From contig NZ_KE383829.1 of assembly GCF_000422425.1 (NCBI RefSeq), forward strand, positions 40,685-104,684: a stretch of 64,000 nucleotides of DNA, in the 5' to 3' direction. This DNA is from Oceanospirillum beijerinckii DSM 7166. Its GTDB lineage: Bacteria > Pseudomonadota > Gammaproteobacteria > Pseudomonadales > Halomonadaceae. The notes below the pieces were generated by a model that searched no databases, was not told where the DNA came from, and worked only from the letters and a program-made list of their open reading frames with translations. The translations under genes were made by a program, and so were the position numbers. This document shows positions 1-7,953 of the stretch, piece by piece. Positions within the stretch are counted from its first letter, which is position 1. Every line of letters begins with the position of its first letter.

Positions 1-431
1 GGTTGTGGCGTCTGAGGCTGTGATCCCTGCTGTGCTTGAGGTTGCGTCGCTTGCTGAGGCTGAGCACTTTGTTGTGTTGTCTGGTTTTGAGTGGGTTGGT
101 TCTGACCTTGCTGCGTTTGTGCTTGTTGTTGGGCTGCTTGTAAAGCAGCTGTATTGTGTTGTGCTTGAGCCGCGGTGCTTTGCTGGCTCTGCAGATGCAC
201 TTGTACACCAGCCTGATTACCCTGAGATGTAACAGGTTGTTGAGGTACTGTATTGGCCTGGGGGGCTGTGCCTGTATTGGGGTTCACACTGGCTTTATCG
301 ACCAGTTGCACGACAGCCTGGGCCGTTTGCCCAGGGGCCAGGCCGGTGCTGCCCCTCACGGTGGAGTGAATAGGGGCTGGTTTATTTGCTGCCTGCTTGG
401 CGGCTTGGGTTTGATTGACCTGATCTACCAT
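1..431 (-). CDS. fliK: FliK-like flagellar hook-length control protein, N-terminal part (runs off the window)
   Basis: An open minus-strand frame starts at ATG 431 and has no stop before base 1, so only the first 143 codons are present. The translation begins MVDQVNQTQAAK and soon becomes very rich in Gln, Ala, Thr and Pro with no predicted membrane segment or signal peptide. That composition is typical of the disordered N-terminal half of FliK, the secreted ruler that sets flagellar hook length. The conserved C-terminal FliK domain would lie outside the window, so the name rests on composition and on position: a FliK-like gene divergent from ccmA is a known arrangement in Pseudomonas and relatives. 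It could be another Gln-rich protein. Confidence 0.6.
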   Translation of the reverse strand, partial: MVDQVNQTQAAKQAANKPAPIHSTVRGSTGLAPGQTAQAVVQLVDKASVNPNTGTAPQANTVPQQPVTSQGNQAGVQVHLQSQQSTAAQAQHNTAALQAAQQQAQTQQGQNQPTQNQTTQQSAQPQQATQPQAQQGSQPQTPQ

Positions 432-560
432 AACAACCTGTTACTTTCTGTCCGTTAGACCTTGATGTAGGTCTGTAGCGCAAAAAAGTGAATCGTAGTA
501 AAGTGGCGCACTCTTTTGATTATGTAATTATCGGCCAGTTCGTCAAAAAGGTTAAATTCA

Positions 561-1244
561 GTGCAAGAACTGCTTTCAGGGCAAAATTTAGCATGTGAAC
601 GGGATGATCGCTTACTATTTAGTGGTCTGGACTTTTCACTGAATAGCGGCGATGTACTGCAGATTGCAGGTCCGAACGGAACGGGTAAAACCACTCTGCT
701 ACGTATGTTGGCAGGTTTACTGCCAGATTACGAAGGCGAAATCTGTTTTAAGGGTCAGCCTGTATCGGATGACCCCGATCTGTTTCGCGAAAACCTACTC
801 TATATTGGCCACCATCCCGGCATAAAGTTGAATCTGACACCGGAAGAAAATCTACGCTGGTATCAATCCCTTTATCGTCCTGCTACGACCGAACAGATTC
901 ATCATGCCTTGGCTCAGGTAAAACTCACCGGTTACGAGGATGTACCTTGTTACACTCTATCCGCCGGTCAGCACCGCCGTGTCGCGCTGGCGCGTCTGTT
1001 TTTACAGCCATCCCCATTATGGGTTCTGGATGAGCCTTTTACCGCTATTGATCAGGGCGGCGTCAAAGAGATTGAGCAGTTGATAGCCGATCATGCCCAG
1101 CAAGGTGGCGCAGTAATTTTAACCACTCACCATAATCTTTCCCTACCTGCGGAACTTAAAGTGATTAACTTGGGTCAGAGCCCTCAGCAAAAAAAGGATA
1201 ATGGGTCTCAGCAAACAGATGCAGGAGAGCCCGGCAATGGATAA
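561..1244 (+). CDS. ccmA: CcmA, ATP-binding subunit of the cytochrome c maturation ABC complex
   Basis: This is the ATPase of CcmABCD, which releases heme-loaded CcmE from CcmC during system I cytochrome c maturation. The 227-residue product has a Walker A motif GPNGTGKTT at about residues 37-45, the ABC signature as LSAGQHRR near 137, and a Walker B ending in LDEPF. The length matches the family (about 205-215 in E. coli) apart from a short hydrophilic tail. The start is GTG 561; no strong Shine-Dalgarno is visible, so the start is moderately certain. It is the first gene of a nine-gene ccm operon and its end overlaps the ccmB start. Confidence 0.96.
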   Translation: MQELLSGQNLACERDDRLLFSGLDFSLNSGDVLQIAGPNGTGKTTLLRMLAGLLPDYEGEICFKGQPVSDDPDLFRENLLYIGHHPGIKLNLTPEENLRWYQSLYRPATTEQIHHALAQVKLTGYEDVPCYTLSAGQHRRVALARLFLQPSPLWVLDEPFTAIDQGGVKEIEQLIADHAQQGGAVILTTHHNLSLPAELKVINLGQSPQQKKDNGSQQTDAGEPGNG

Positions 1245-1974
1245 AACAGGCACTGAGCAAATATCAGCCAACACCATCGGTGAAGTCAAAAGTCAGGTCA
1301 GCACCTGGCGGGCGTTTACCGGAACACTGAAGCGTGATCTGCTACTGGTGTTCCGTCGCCGCTCAGATATTGTTAATCCGCTGCTGTTTTTCTCTATCGC
1401 TGTGACGCTGTTTCCATTAGGGATCAGCCCTGAACCGGAGTTTTTATCCGAAATAGCTGCAGGTGTACTGTGGGTGGCCGCATTGTTAGCGACACTACTG
1501 TCTCTGGATAGCCTGTTTCAGCAGGATATGGCTGATGGTTCTCTGGAGCAGTTGGTGATCAGTCCGCATCCGTTATCGGTCTTGGTACTGTCAAAGGTGC
1601 TGGTGCATTGGTTAGTCACCGGCTTGCCGCTCACACTGTTAGCGCCACTGTTAGCCGTGATGATGTTTTTACCGGATGAAGGTTTTGGCACCCTGTTTAT
1701 CACTTTGCTGCTGGGGACGCCTACATTAAGTTTAATTGGTGCAATAGGCGCGGCTCTGACAGTGGGCCTGCGTCGTACCGGTGTCTTACTGACATTGTTG
1801 ATTTTACCCCTGTATATCCCGGTATTGATTTTTGGTACAGGGGCGGTGACTGCTGCGGCAAACGGTATGGATGTGTTAGGTCATCTGGCTATTTTGGGGG
1901 CGATGTTTATGGTCGCTCTGGTAATGGCTCCTTTAGCCGCAGGCGCAGCGCTGAAAATTAGCCTGAATGGCTGA
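1237..1974 (+). CDS. ccmB: CcmB, membrane subunit of the cytochrome c maturation ABC complex
   Basis: CcmB is the inner-membrane permease partner of CcmA. I place the start at ATG 1237, preceded by CAGGAGAG and overlapping the ccmA stop by 8 bases; an in-frame ATG at 1201 would add 12 residues. The 245-residue product has about 30 hydrophilic residues, then the typical CcmB opening in which RDLLLVFRRRSDIVNPLLFF leads into the first of about six membrane segments. The PHPLSVLVLSK and LGTPTLSLIGAIGAALTVGLRR stretches are family hallmarks. E. coli CcmB is about 220 residues, so the N-terminal extension is somewhat long. Confidence 0.94.
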   Translation: MDKTGTEQISANTIGEVKSQVSTWRAFTGTLKRDLLLVFRRRSDIVNPLLFFSIAVTLFPLGISPEPEFLSEIAAGVLWVAALLATLLSLDSLFQQDMADGSLEQLVISPHPLSVLVLSKVLVHWLVTGLPLTLLAPLLAVMMFLPDEGFGTLFITLLLGTPTLSLIGAIGAALTVGLRRTGVLLTLLILPLYIPVLIFGTGAVTAAANGMDVLGHLAILGAMFMVALVMAPLAAGAALKISLNG

Positions 1975-2106
1975 TGGCGGTGTTTGTTTCAGCGCTTTAG
2001 AGTAAGCGCCTGAGAATAAGTAGCTTAAGTAAACGCCAGTATTCGTATGCAACGGTGGTAATATAACGGCGTTAACTCCAGAAATAGAACAATTGTGGTA
2101 AACGAG

Positions 2107-2856
2107 ATGTTTGACAAATTTGTAGCCTGGTTCCACCGCATGGGATCGCCGAAATGGTTTTATGAAATTACCGGACGCTGGATTCCCTGGTTTGGTGCTG
2201 CTGCTGTTATCTTTCTGCTGGTCGGTACCGTATGGGGGCTGGCATTTGCACCGCAGGATTATCAGCAAGGTAATAGCTTCCGTATTATCTATATTCACGT
2301 ACCGGCGGCGATCCTGGCTCAGTCGATCTTTTTTGCCATGGCCATTGCAGGTGGTATCGGACTGATCTGGAAGATGAAGGTAGCCGATATGGTGGCTAGG
2401 TCCTGTGCGCCCATTGGTGCGACCATGACTTTTGTCGCCCTGTTTACCGGTGCCGTTTGGGGTAAGCCCACCTGGGGTGCCTGGTGGGTATGGGATGCCC
2501 GTTTGACCTCGATGCTGATTCTGCTGTTTCTCTATTTTGGTGTGATCGCTTTGCAATCGGCCTTTGATAGCAAACAGTCTGCAGCCCGTGCCAGTGCCAT
2601 CCTATCTCTGGTGGGCGTGGTCAATATCCCGATTATTAAATATTCCGTGGAGTGGTGGAACACGCTACATCAGCCTGCCACTTTCACACTGACTGAGAAG
2701 CCAGCGATGCCCGTTGAAATGTGGCTGCCGCTACTGGTGATGGTGATCGGTTTCTACTGTTTTTTTGCCACAGTGCTGATGATGCGTACCCGCAATGAGA
2801 TCTTGGAGCGGGAGAAGCGAACTCAGTGGGTTCAGGGTTTATTGAGTAAGAAGTAA
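2107..2856 (+). CDS. ccmC: CcmC, heme-handling membrane protein of cytochrome c maturation
   Basis: CcmC presents heme in the periplasmic face of the inner membrane and loads it onto CcmE. The product has six hydrophobic segments, the tryptophan-rich WWD motif ([13 protein letters not shown], about residues 123-135), and the two family histidines in HVPAA (H64) and [10 protein letters not shown] (H188), counted from ATG 2107. An in-frame GTG at 2095 would add four residues; neither start has a strong ribosome site. A 132-base gap separates it from ccmB, the largest gap within the first half of the operon. The stop codon overlaps the ccmD ATG by one base. Confidence 0.95.
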   Translation: MFDKFVAWFHRMGSPKWFYEITGRWIPWFGAAAVIFLLVGTVWGLAFAPQDYQQGNSFRIIYIHVPAAILAQSIFFAMAIAGGIGLIWKMKVADMVARSCAPIGATMTFVALFTGAVWGKPTWGAWWVWDARLTSMLILLFLYFGVIALQSAFDSKQSAARASAILSLVGVVNIPIIKYSVEWWNTLHQPATFTLTEKPAMPVEMWLPLLVMVIGFYCFFATVLMMRTRNEILEREKRTQWVQGLLSKK

Positions 2857-3035
2857 TGCATTTCGATTCCTTCGCAGACTTTATCAATATGGGTGGCCAC
2901 GGCCTTTATGTCTGGCTGGCCTATGGCTTAACCGCCACTTTGTTGGTGATTAACTTTGTTTTACCTGTGATGCACAAGCGTCAGTTACAGAAAGAGCAGG
3001 CGCGCAAGCTGCGTCGGGAGCAACAGACACAATGA
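2856..3035 (+). CDS. ccmD: CcmD, small membrane subunit of cytochrome c maturation
   Basis: A 59-residue protein encoded between ccmC and ccmE, overlapping the former by one base and the latter by four. It starts [20 protein letters not shown], where the FxxMGGHGxYVW pattern is the CcmD signature, continues with a single transmembrane helix (about residues 17-39), and ends in a basic, Gln-rich cytoplasmic tail. CcmD stabilises the CcmABC-CcmE complex and is needed for release of holo-CcmE. Its length is close to E. coli CcmD (69 residues). Confidence 0.93.
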   Translation: MHFDSFADFINMGGHGLYVWLAYGLTATLLVINFVLPVMHKRQLQKEQARKLRREQQTQ

Positions 3036-3481
3036 ATCCAAAACGTAAAAAGAAACTGGTCCTGTTGACCTCTATGGTGGCAGCCGTTGGTATTGCTGTT
3101 GGACTTGTACTGTTTGCTCTGTCAGAAAACATCAATCTGTTTTACACACCCACCCAGATCGCTCAGGGTGAAGCGCCGGTCGGCCAGCGTATCCGTGCCG
3201 GTGGTATGGTGGTAGATGGCAGTATTAAACGTGCCACAGATAGCCTGGAGGTTCAGTTTGCTGTCACCGATTACAAGCATGAAGTTATAGTGAAATACAC
3301 AGGTATTCTGCCTGACCTGTTCCGTGAAGGTCAGGGTATTGTCACCATGGGGGCAATGGATGGCAATGGCATTTTCCAGGCTTCAGAAGTACTGGCAAAA
3401 CATGATGAAAATTATATGCCGCCTGAGGTTGAAGAGGCCCTCAAAGCCAGTGGCCACAAGGCGACCGCACAGCAGTACTAA
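3032..3481 (+). CDS. ccmE: CcmE, periplasmic heme chaperone
   Basis: CcmE covalently binds heme at a histidine and ferries it from CcmC to the CcmFH ligase. The 149-residue product has a basic N-terminus, one membrane anchor (about residues 9-30), an OB-fold beta-rich domain and the diagnostic C-terminal motif [13 protein letters not shown], giving heme-binding His124 and the conserved Tyr128. The start ATG 3032 overlaps the ccmD stop. A C-terminal tail with a further His and Gln residues is disordered-looking, as in other CcmE proteins. Confidence 0.97.
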   Translation: MNPKRKKKLVLLTSMVAAVGIAVGLVLFALSENINLFYTPTQIAQGEAPVGQRIRAGGMVVDGSIKRATDSLEVQFAVTDYKHEVIVKYTGILPDLFREGQGIVTMGAMDGNGIFQASEVLAKHDENYMPPEVEEALKASGHKATAQQY

Positions 3482-3502
3482 TAACGCTTTATTTCCAGAT
3501 TC

Positions 3503-3524
3503 AACACAGCCTTCGGGCTGTGTT
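3503..3524 (+). terminator. UUCG hairpin between ccmE and ccmF
   Basis: A perfect 9-bp stem (AACACAGCC / GGCTGTGTT) closed by a TTCG tetraloop lies 22 bases after the ccmE stop. It is followed by GTGTTATCC, not a clean run of T, so it is probably an attenuator or mRNA-stabilising hairpin that splits ccmABCDE from ccmFGHI expression rather than a full stop. Confidence 0.5.
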
Positions 3525-3550
3525 GTGTTATCCGATCTGCCGAGGTTGAT

Positions 3551-5578
3551 ATGACCGAACTCATGATTCCTGAGCTGGGACATTATGCGCTGATTCTTGC
3601 GCTGATAATGTCACTGATTCTGGCTATTGTTCCTATGCTGGGTGCCCAGCTGAAAATGACCAATTGGATGAGCTTTGGCCCACCCATGGTATGGGGGCAG
3701 TTCTTCTTTACTACCCTGTCATTTCTTATTCTGACTTATGCCTTTATTGCCGATGATTTCTCTGTGGCGTATGTGGCGAATAACTCTAATTCAGCATTGC
3801 CAACCCCTTATAAGATCAGTGCGGTCTGGGGTGGTCACGAAGGTTCGTTACTGCTGTGGGTATGGATTCTTTCGGGCTGGACTATGGCCGTGAGCCTGTT
3901 CAGTAAGAGTCTACCGGAAGATATGCTGGCGCGCGTGTTGTCTATACTGGGCATTATCAGTATCGGCTTTATCTCCTTTGTTTTGCTGACCTCCAACCCA
4001 TTTGATCGCATTTTGCCTCAGATCCCGATGGAAGGTGGCGATCTTAATCCTCTGCTGCAGGACTTTGGTCTGATTGTTCACCCGCCCATGCTCTATATGG
4101 GCTATGTCGGCTTCTCGGTGGCCTTTGCTTTTGCGATTGCCGCACTGATCAGTGGTCGTTTGGATACGGCCTGGGCCCGTTGGTCCCGTCCATGGACCAG
4201 TGTCGCGTGGGCGTTCCTGACCCTGGGTATCGCACTGGGTAGCTGGTGGGCGTACTACGAGCTGGGCTGGGGCGGCTGGTGGTTCTGGGACCCGGTTGAG
4301 AACGCTTCCTTTATGCCTTGGCTGGTAGGCACAGCGCTGATGCACTCGCTGGCGGTGACCGAAAAGCGGGGTGTATTTAAAAACTGGACCGTATTGTTGG
4401 CGATCTTCGCCTTCTCATTGAGTCTGCTGGGTACCTTCCTGGTGCGTTCCGGTGTGTTGACCTCGGTGCATGCCTTTGCGACTGACCCCGAGCGTGGTTA
4501 CTACATTCTGGCCATGTTGGCGATCTGTGTTGGTGGTTCTTTTGTTCTGTACGCCCTGCGTGCTCCAGAAGTTAAAGCGAAAGTGGGCTTTACCTGGCGC
4601 TCCCGTGAGGCCTTCTTGTTGACCAATAACATCCTGTTAGTCATTGTGATGGCGACCGTTCTGCTGGGAACTCTGTACCCACTGCTGCTGGATGCGTTGG
4701 GTCTGGGAAAAATTTCTGTAGGGCCTCCTTACTTTAATGCGCTGTTTGTACCTCTGATGAGTATTCTGGGTGTCTTTATGGGCCTGGGCAGTGTTTCTCG
4801 CTGGAAAGATGTCGACCTGGCTACTCTGAAGCAGCGCGTCTGGGTAGCAGGTGTGGTCAGTGTACTGTTTGGAGCAGCGTTGCCATTCGTGTTGGGTGGT
4901 GAATGGAACACTTATGTCTTTATCGGCATGATGCTGGCGATGTGGATCACCCTGACTCAGCTGCGTGATATGGCCGACAAGCTGAAACACAAAGGCTGGA
5001 GCCTGGGTAGTCTGAAAGGTCTGGGGCGTAGTTACTGGGGGATGGTATTGGGTCACATAGGTGGCGCGGTAACGGTTGTCGGTATGGCGATGGTATCCAA
5101 CTATAACGAAGCGACCGATGTGCGTATGCAGGTAGGCTCTGTGGCAGAGCTGGGGGGGTACCGCTACGAGATGACTGATATTCGCCATGTAGATGGTCCC
5201 AACTGGACGGCGGAAGAGAGCGTGATCAAGGTATGGAAAGGCGATTCTCTGGTGACGGAGCTGCACCCGCAGAAACGTCGCTACACTGCCCGTAATCAGG
5301 TGATGACCGAAGCAGCGATCGACTGGGGCATTACCCGGGATATCTATGTCGCTATGGGTGAGCCATTGGGCGATGGTGCCTGGGCGATCCGTATCCAATA
5401 CAAGCCTTATGTCCGCTGGTTGTGGATTGGTGGTGTGCTGATGACTCTGGGTGGCCTGCTGGCAGCAATGGATAAACGCTACCGTCGTATGGTAGCCCGT
5501 AGAGATGCTTCCCCTAAGGGCAATAGCGCAGATAGCAGCGCGAAAAACGAGACACAACTGACAGGAGCTTCTGCATGA
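3551..5578 (+). CDS. ccmF: CcmF, heme lyase subunit of cytochrome c maturation
   Basis: CcmF, with CcmH, ligates heme to the CXXCH motif of apocytochrome c. The 675-residue polytopic membrane protein has the WWD domain WGGWWFWDPVENASFMPWL at about residues 240-258 and conserved histidines including VHPPM (H177) and GGHEGS (H96). A large periplasmic segment precedes the last membrane helix. The start ATG 3551 has GAGG six bases upstream; a second in-frame ATG at 3563 would give the more usual MIPELGH opening. The stop overlaps the ccmG ATG by four bases. Confidence 0.97.
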   Translation: MTELMIPELGHYALILALIMSLILAIVPMLGAQLKMTNWMSFGPPMVWGQFFFTTLSFLILTYAFIADDFSVAYVANNSNSALPTPYKISAVWGGHEGSLLLWVWILSGWTMAVSLFSKSLPEDMLARVLSILGIISIGFISFVLLTSNPFDRILPQIPMEGGDLNPLLQDFGLIVHPPMLYMGYVGFSVAFAFAIAALISGRLDTAWARWSRPWTSVAWAFLTLGIALGSWWAYYELGWGGWWFWDPVENASFMPWLVGTALMHSLAVTEKRGVFKNWTVLLAIFAFSLSLLGTFLVRSGVLTSVHAFATDPERGYYILAMLAICVGGSFVLYALRAPEVKAKVGFTWRSREAFLLTNNILLVIVMATVLLGTLYPLLLDALGLGKISVGPPYFNALFVPLMSILGVFMGLGSVSRWKDVDLATLKQRVWVAGVVSVLFGAALPFVLGGEWNTYVFIGMMLAMWITLTQLRDMADKLKHKGWSLGSLKGLGRSYWGMVLGHIGGAVTVVGMAMVSNYNEATDVRMQVGSVAELGGYRYEMTDIRHVDGPNWTAEESVIKVWKGDSLVTELHPQKRRYTARNQVMTEAAIDWGITRDIYVAMGEPLGDGAWAIRIQYKPYVRWLWIGGVLMTLGGLLAAMDKRYRRMVARRDASPKGNSADSSAKNETQLTGASA

Positions 5579-6105
5579 AACGTCGTCTAATCCTGTTTAT
5601 TCCCCTGATAGTGGCGTTAGTACTGGGTATTTTCTTGTGGCAGGGACTGAAGCTGGACCCACGCGAGCTACCATCGGCCCTTGTCGGTAAGCCGTTTCCA
5701 CAATTTACTCTGAGTACGGTTAAAGATGAAAACGCTGCGATTACTCAGGATGCGTTGAAAGGTGAGGTGTCTCTGGTCAATGTTTGGGCCACCTGGTGTG
5801 TCTCCTGTCGTCAGGAACACCCTGAGTTGGTGCGTATCGCTAAAGAGACCGGTATACCCATCTATGGCCTGAACTATAAGGATACCCGTCCGGAAGCGAT
5901 TCGCTGGTTGGATGAATACCTGGACCCGTATCGCTTCAGCCTGTTTGATGCAGATGGTCGTGTCGGCTTGGACCTTGGGGTTTACGGTGCCCCTGAGACC
6001 TATATCGTCGATAAAGAGGGCATTGTGCGTTACCGTTTTGTTGGCGTGATTGATCGCAATATCTGGCTGAATGAGCTGCTGCCGGAGGTGAATAAATGGC
6101 GCTAA
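5575..6105 (+). CDS. ccmG: CcmG/DsbE, thioredoxin-like reductase for cytochrome c maturation
   Basis: CcmG keeps apocytochrome c or CcmH cysteines reduced in the periplasm. The 176-residue product has an N-terminal membrane anchor (about residues 4-24) followed by a thioredoxin fold with the active site WCVSC (Cys75 and Cys78) and the cis-Pro loop in GAPETY near residue 140. The family more often has WCxPC; the Ser in the CVSC pair is a mild variation. It overlaps ccmF by four bases and ccmH by ten, so translation of the three is coupled. Confidence 0.96.
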   Translation: MKRRLILFIPLIVALVLGIFLWQGLKLDPRELPSALVGKPFPQFTLSTVKDENAAITQDALKGEVSLVNVWATWCVSCRQEHPELVRIAKETGIPIYGLNYKDTRPEAIRWLDEYLDPYRFSLFDADGRVGLDLGVYGAPETYIVDKEGIVRYRFVGVIDRNIWLNELLPEVNKWR

Positions 6106-6590
6106 TCCCTGCGTTACGCTGGCCGCAGTGGCTGTTGGCACTGAGCCTGGTGCTGTCGGCTTCTTTGGCTCAGGCTACGATTGAGGCGATGGAGTTCCGT
6201 GATGATGGTCTGAAAGAGCGTTATCAGAAACTGGCGTTTATTCTGCGCTGCCCTAAGTGTCAGAACCAGAACATCATTGATTCTGATGCGCCGATTGCCG
6301 CCGATCTACGTCAACAGGTACACCGCCTGCTGCACGAAGGCTACGAGGATAACGAGATTATCGACTTTATGGTCGCCCGTTACGGTAATTTTGTCCTCTA
6401 TGAACCGCCGGTTAATCCACTGACCTATCTACTGTGGTACGGTCCTTTTGTACTGGTGGGCATAGGTGCGCTGGTGATGTTTCTACTGTTACGAGGCCGT
6501 AAGAAAAACACTCAAGAGAGTGAGACAACAGCCATGTCCGATGCAGACCGTGAACGTCTGAACAACCTGCTGAAAGATAAGCGAAACTGA
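6096..6590 (+). CDS. ccmH: CcmH, thiol-active subunit of the heme lyase complex
   Basis: The product (164 residues) has a signal peptide ending near AQA, then the CcmH domain with the motif LRCPKCQNQNI (Cys52 and Cys55) that forms a mixed disulfide with apocytochrome c, and a C-terminal membrane helix near residues 109-131. A short cytoplasmic tail follows. This is the short CcmH form; the TPR half found fused in E. coli CcmH is encoded separately by the next gene, ccmI. The ccmI start lies one base after the stop. Confidence 0.96.
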   Translation: MALIPALRWPQWLLALSLVLSASLAQATIEAMEFRDDGLKERYQKLAFILRCPKCQNQNIIDSDAPIAADLRQQVHRLLHEGYEDNEIIDFMVARYGNFVLYEPPVNPLTYLLWYGPFVLVGIGALVMFLLLRGRKKNTQESETTAMSDADRERLNNLLKDKRN

Positions 6591-6591
6591 T

Positions 6592-7809
6592 ATGACAACA
6601 CTCTGGATCGGTATTGCCGCACTGACTGCGATGTCGGCAATTTTTGTCTTACTGCCGCTGGTAAGAAAAAGTAATCAGGCTTCCGAGCTGACAGAAGCGG
6701 AGCGCACAGAGCAGAACGTAGCCATGTTCCGTCAGCGTCTGGCAGAGCTGGAAAATGAACAGGCGATGGGTAATCTACGCCCTGACCAGTTTGAGCAGAT
6801 GAAATCTGAGCTTGAGCAAACCCTGCTGGATGATGTGGGGGATAAGGATGTCCCGGTTCTGCGATCTACCCGTCCGGGTTGGTTACTGAGCTTTGCTCTG
6901 GCTGCTTTGATTGCGACAGGTTCTTTGGGCTGGTATCTGGTCAATGGCAATGCCATGGCGCTGGAGATGACCATGAACCGTCAAGATGGTCAGCTGCCTT
7001 CAGTGGAAGAGATGACAGCGCGTCTGGAAAAAAGTCTGAAGGAGAACCCGGACAGTGCCGAAGGTTGGTATCTGCTGTCCCGCACCTATATGAACCAAGG
7101 CCGTTTTAACGATGCCGTTAAAGCGCTGGAAGAGGTGTTGCGTATTGATGGTCGTCAGCCTGCGATTCTGGCGCAATATGCTCAGGCACTATTCTTTGCC
7201 AGCAATAACCAGATGACGGTACAGGTGGATGCGGTACTGACCGAAGCACTACAAGCAGATCCCAATGAGCCTGCGGCACTGGGGCTGCGTGGTATTGCGG
7301 CATTTGAAGCCGGTGATTATCACGCTGCCATTGCATTCTGGCAGCAGTCACTACCAAATATGCAGGATCAGAACAGTGTTAATGCACTACGCTCCGGTAT
7401 TGCCGAAGCAACTCGTCGTCTGGAAGCGGCTGGGGAGAAAGTTGATCCTGCCCTGATTGGCCCGCGTCTGCAGGTTGAGGTAACAATCTCTGATGAGATG
7501 AAAGCTAATGCCAAGCCTGAAGATACGGTGTTTGTTTTTGCCCGTAGCCCGGCAGGTGGTCCACCCATGCCGCTGGCGGCAGCGCGTCTGACGGTAGCCG
7601 ACCTGCCTGCGAGCATCACGTTGGATGATTCCATGGCCGTCGCACCTATGGCCAAGCTATCCGGCGCGGAGCAGGTCAATTTGGTGGCCCGAGTCGCCGA
7701 GGCGGGAACGCCTGAGCCAAAAGCCGGTGATCTGCAAGGTGCACTGGGACCTTTCCCTGTGACACATCAGGAAACCATTCGCTTGGTGATCTCAGAGCGC
7801 ATTCAATAA
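6592..7809 (+). CDS. ccmI: CcmI, TPR apocytochrome c chaperone
   Basis: CcmI binds the C-terminus of apocytochrome c and delivers it to the CcmFH ligase. The 405-residue product has an N-terminal membrane helix (about 1-20), a cytoplasmic loop with a leucine-zipper-like heptad region (about 30-85), a second membrane helix (about 97-117), and TPR repeats from about 140 to 280, including GWYLLSRTYMNQGRFNDAVKALEE. A C-terminal beta domain of about 120 residues is common to gammaproteobacterial CcmI. It ends the ccm operon and is followed by a terminator. Confidence 0.94.
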   Translation: MTTLWIGIAALTAMSAIFVLLPLVRKSNQASELTEAERTEQNVAMFRQRLAELENEQAMGNLRPDQFEQMKSELEQTLLDDVGDKDVPVLRSTRPGWLLSFALAALIATGSLGWYLVNGNAMALEMTMNRQDGQLPSVEEMTARLEKSLKENPDSAEGWYLLSRTYMNQGRFNDAVKALEEVLRIDGRQPAILAQYAQALFFASNNQMTVQVDAVLTEALQADPNEPAALGLRGIAAFEAGDYHAAIAFWQQSLPNMQDQNSVNALRSGIAEATRRLEAAGEKVDPALIGPRLQVEVTISDEMKANAKPEDTVFVFARSPAGGPPMPLAAARLTVADLPASITLDDSMAVAPMAKLSGAEQVNLVARVAEAGTPEPKAGDLQGALGPFPVTHQETIRLVISERIQ

Positions 7810-7858
7810 TTGCGTGGCTGAAACAGATCCTGCACAATGCAGGGCTTGCTGAAAAATC

Positions 7859-7890
7859 AAAGCAGGGCATTGCCCTGCTTTGCTGTTTTT
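7859..7890 (+). terminator. Rho-independent terminator of the ccm operon
   Basis: A perfect 10-bp stem (AAAGCAGGGC / GCCCTGCTTT) with an ATT loop, followed by GCTGTTTTT, stands 50 bases after ccmI and upstream of smc. Confidence 0.85.
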
Positions 7891-7953
7891 ACCACCGGAT
7901 AGACCGGTGTTTTCACTGAACGCTGACTAACACTGATCAGGTGACTGCAGGCC

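Noticed and set aside
4637-5557. 306-codon minus-strand frame opposite ccmF
   Set aside because: His/Gln/Thr-rich composition is the complement of the ccmF membrane codons; there is no ribosome site or family pattern.
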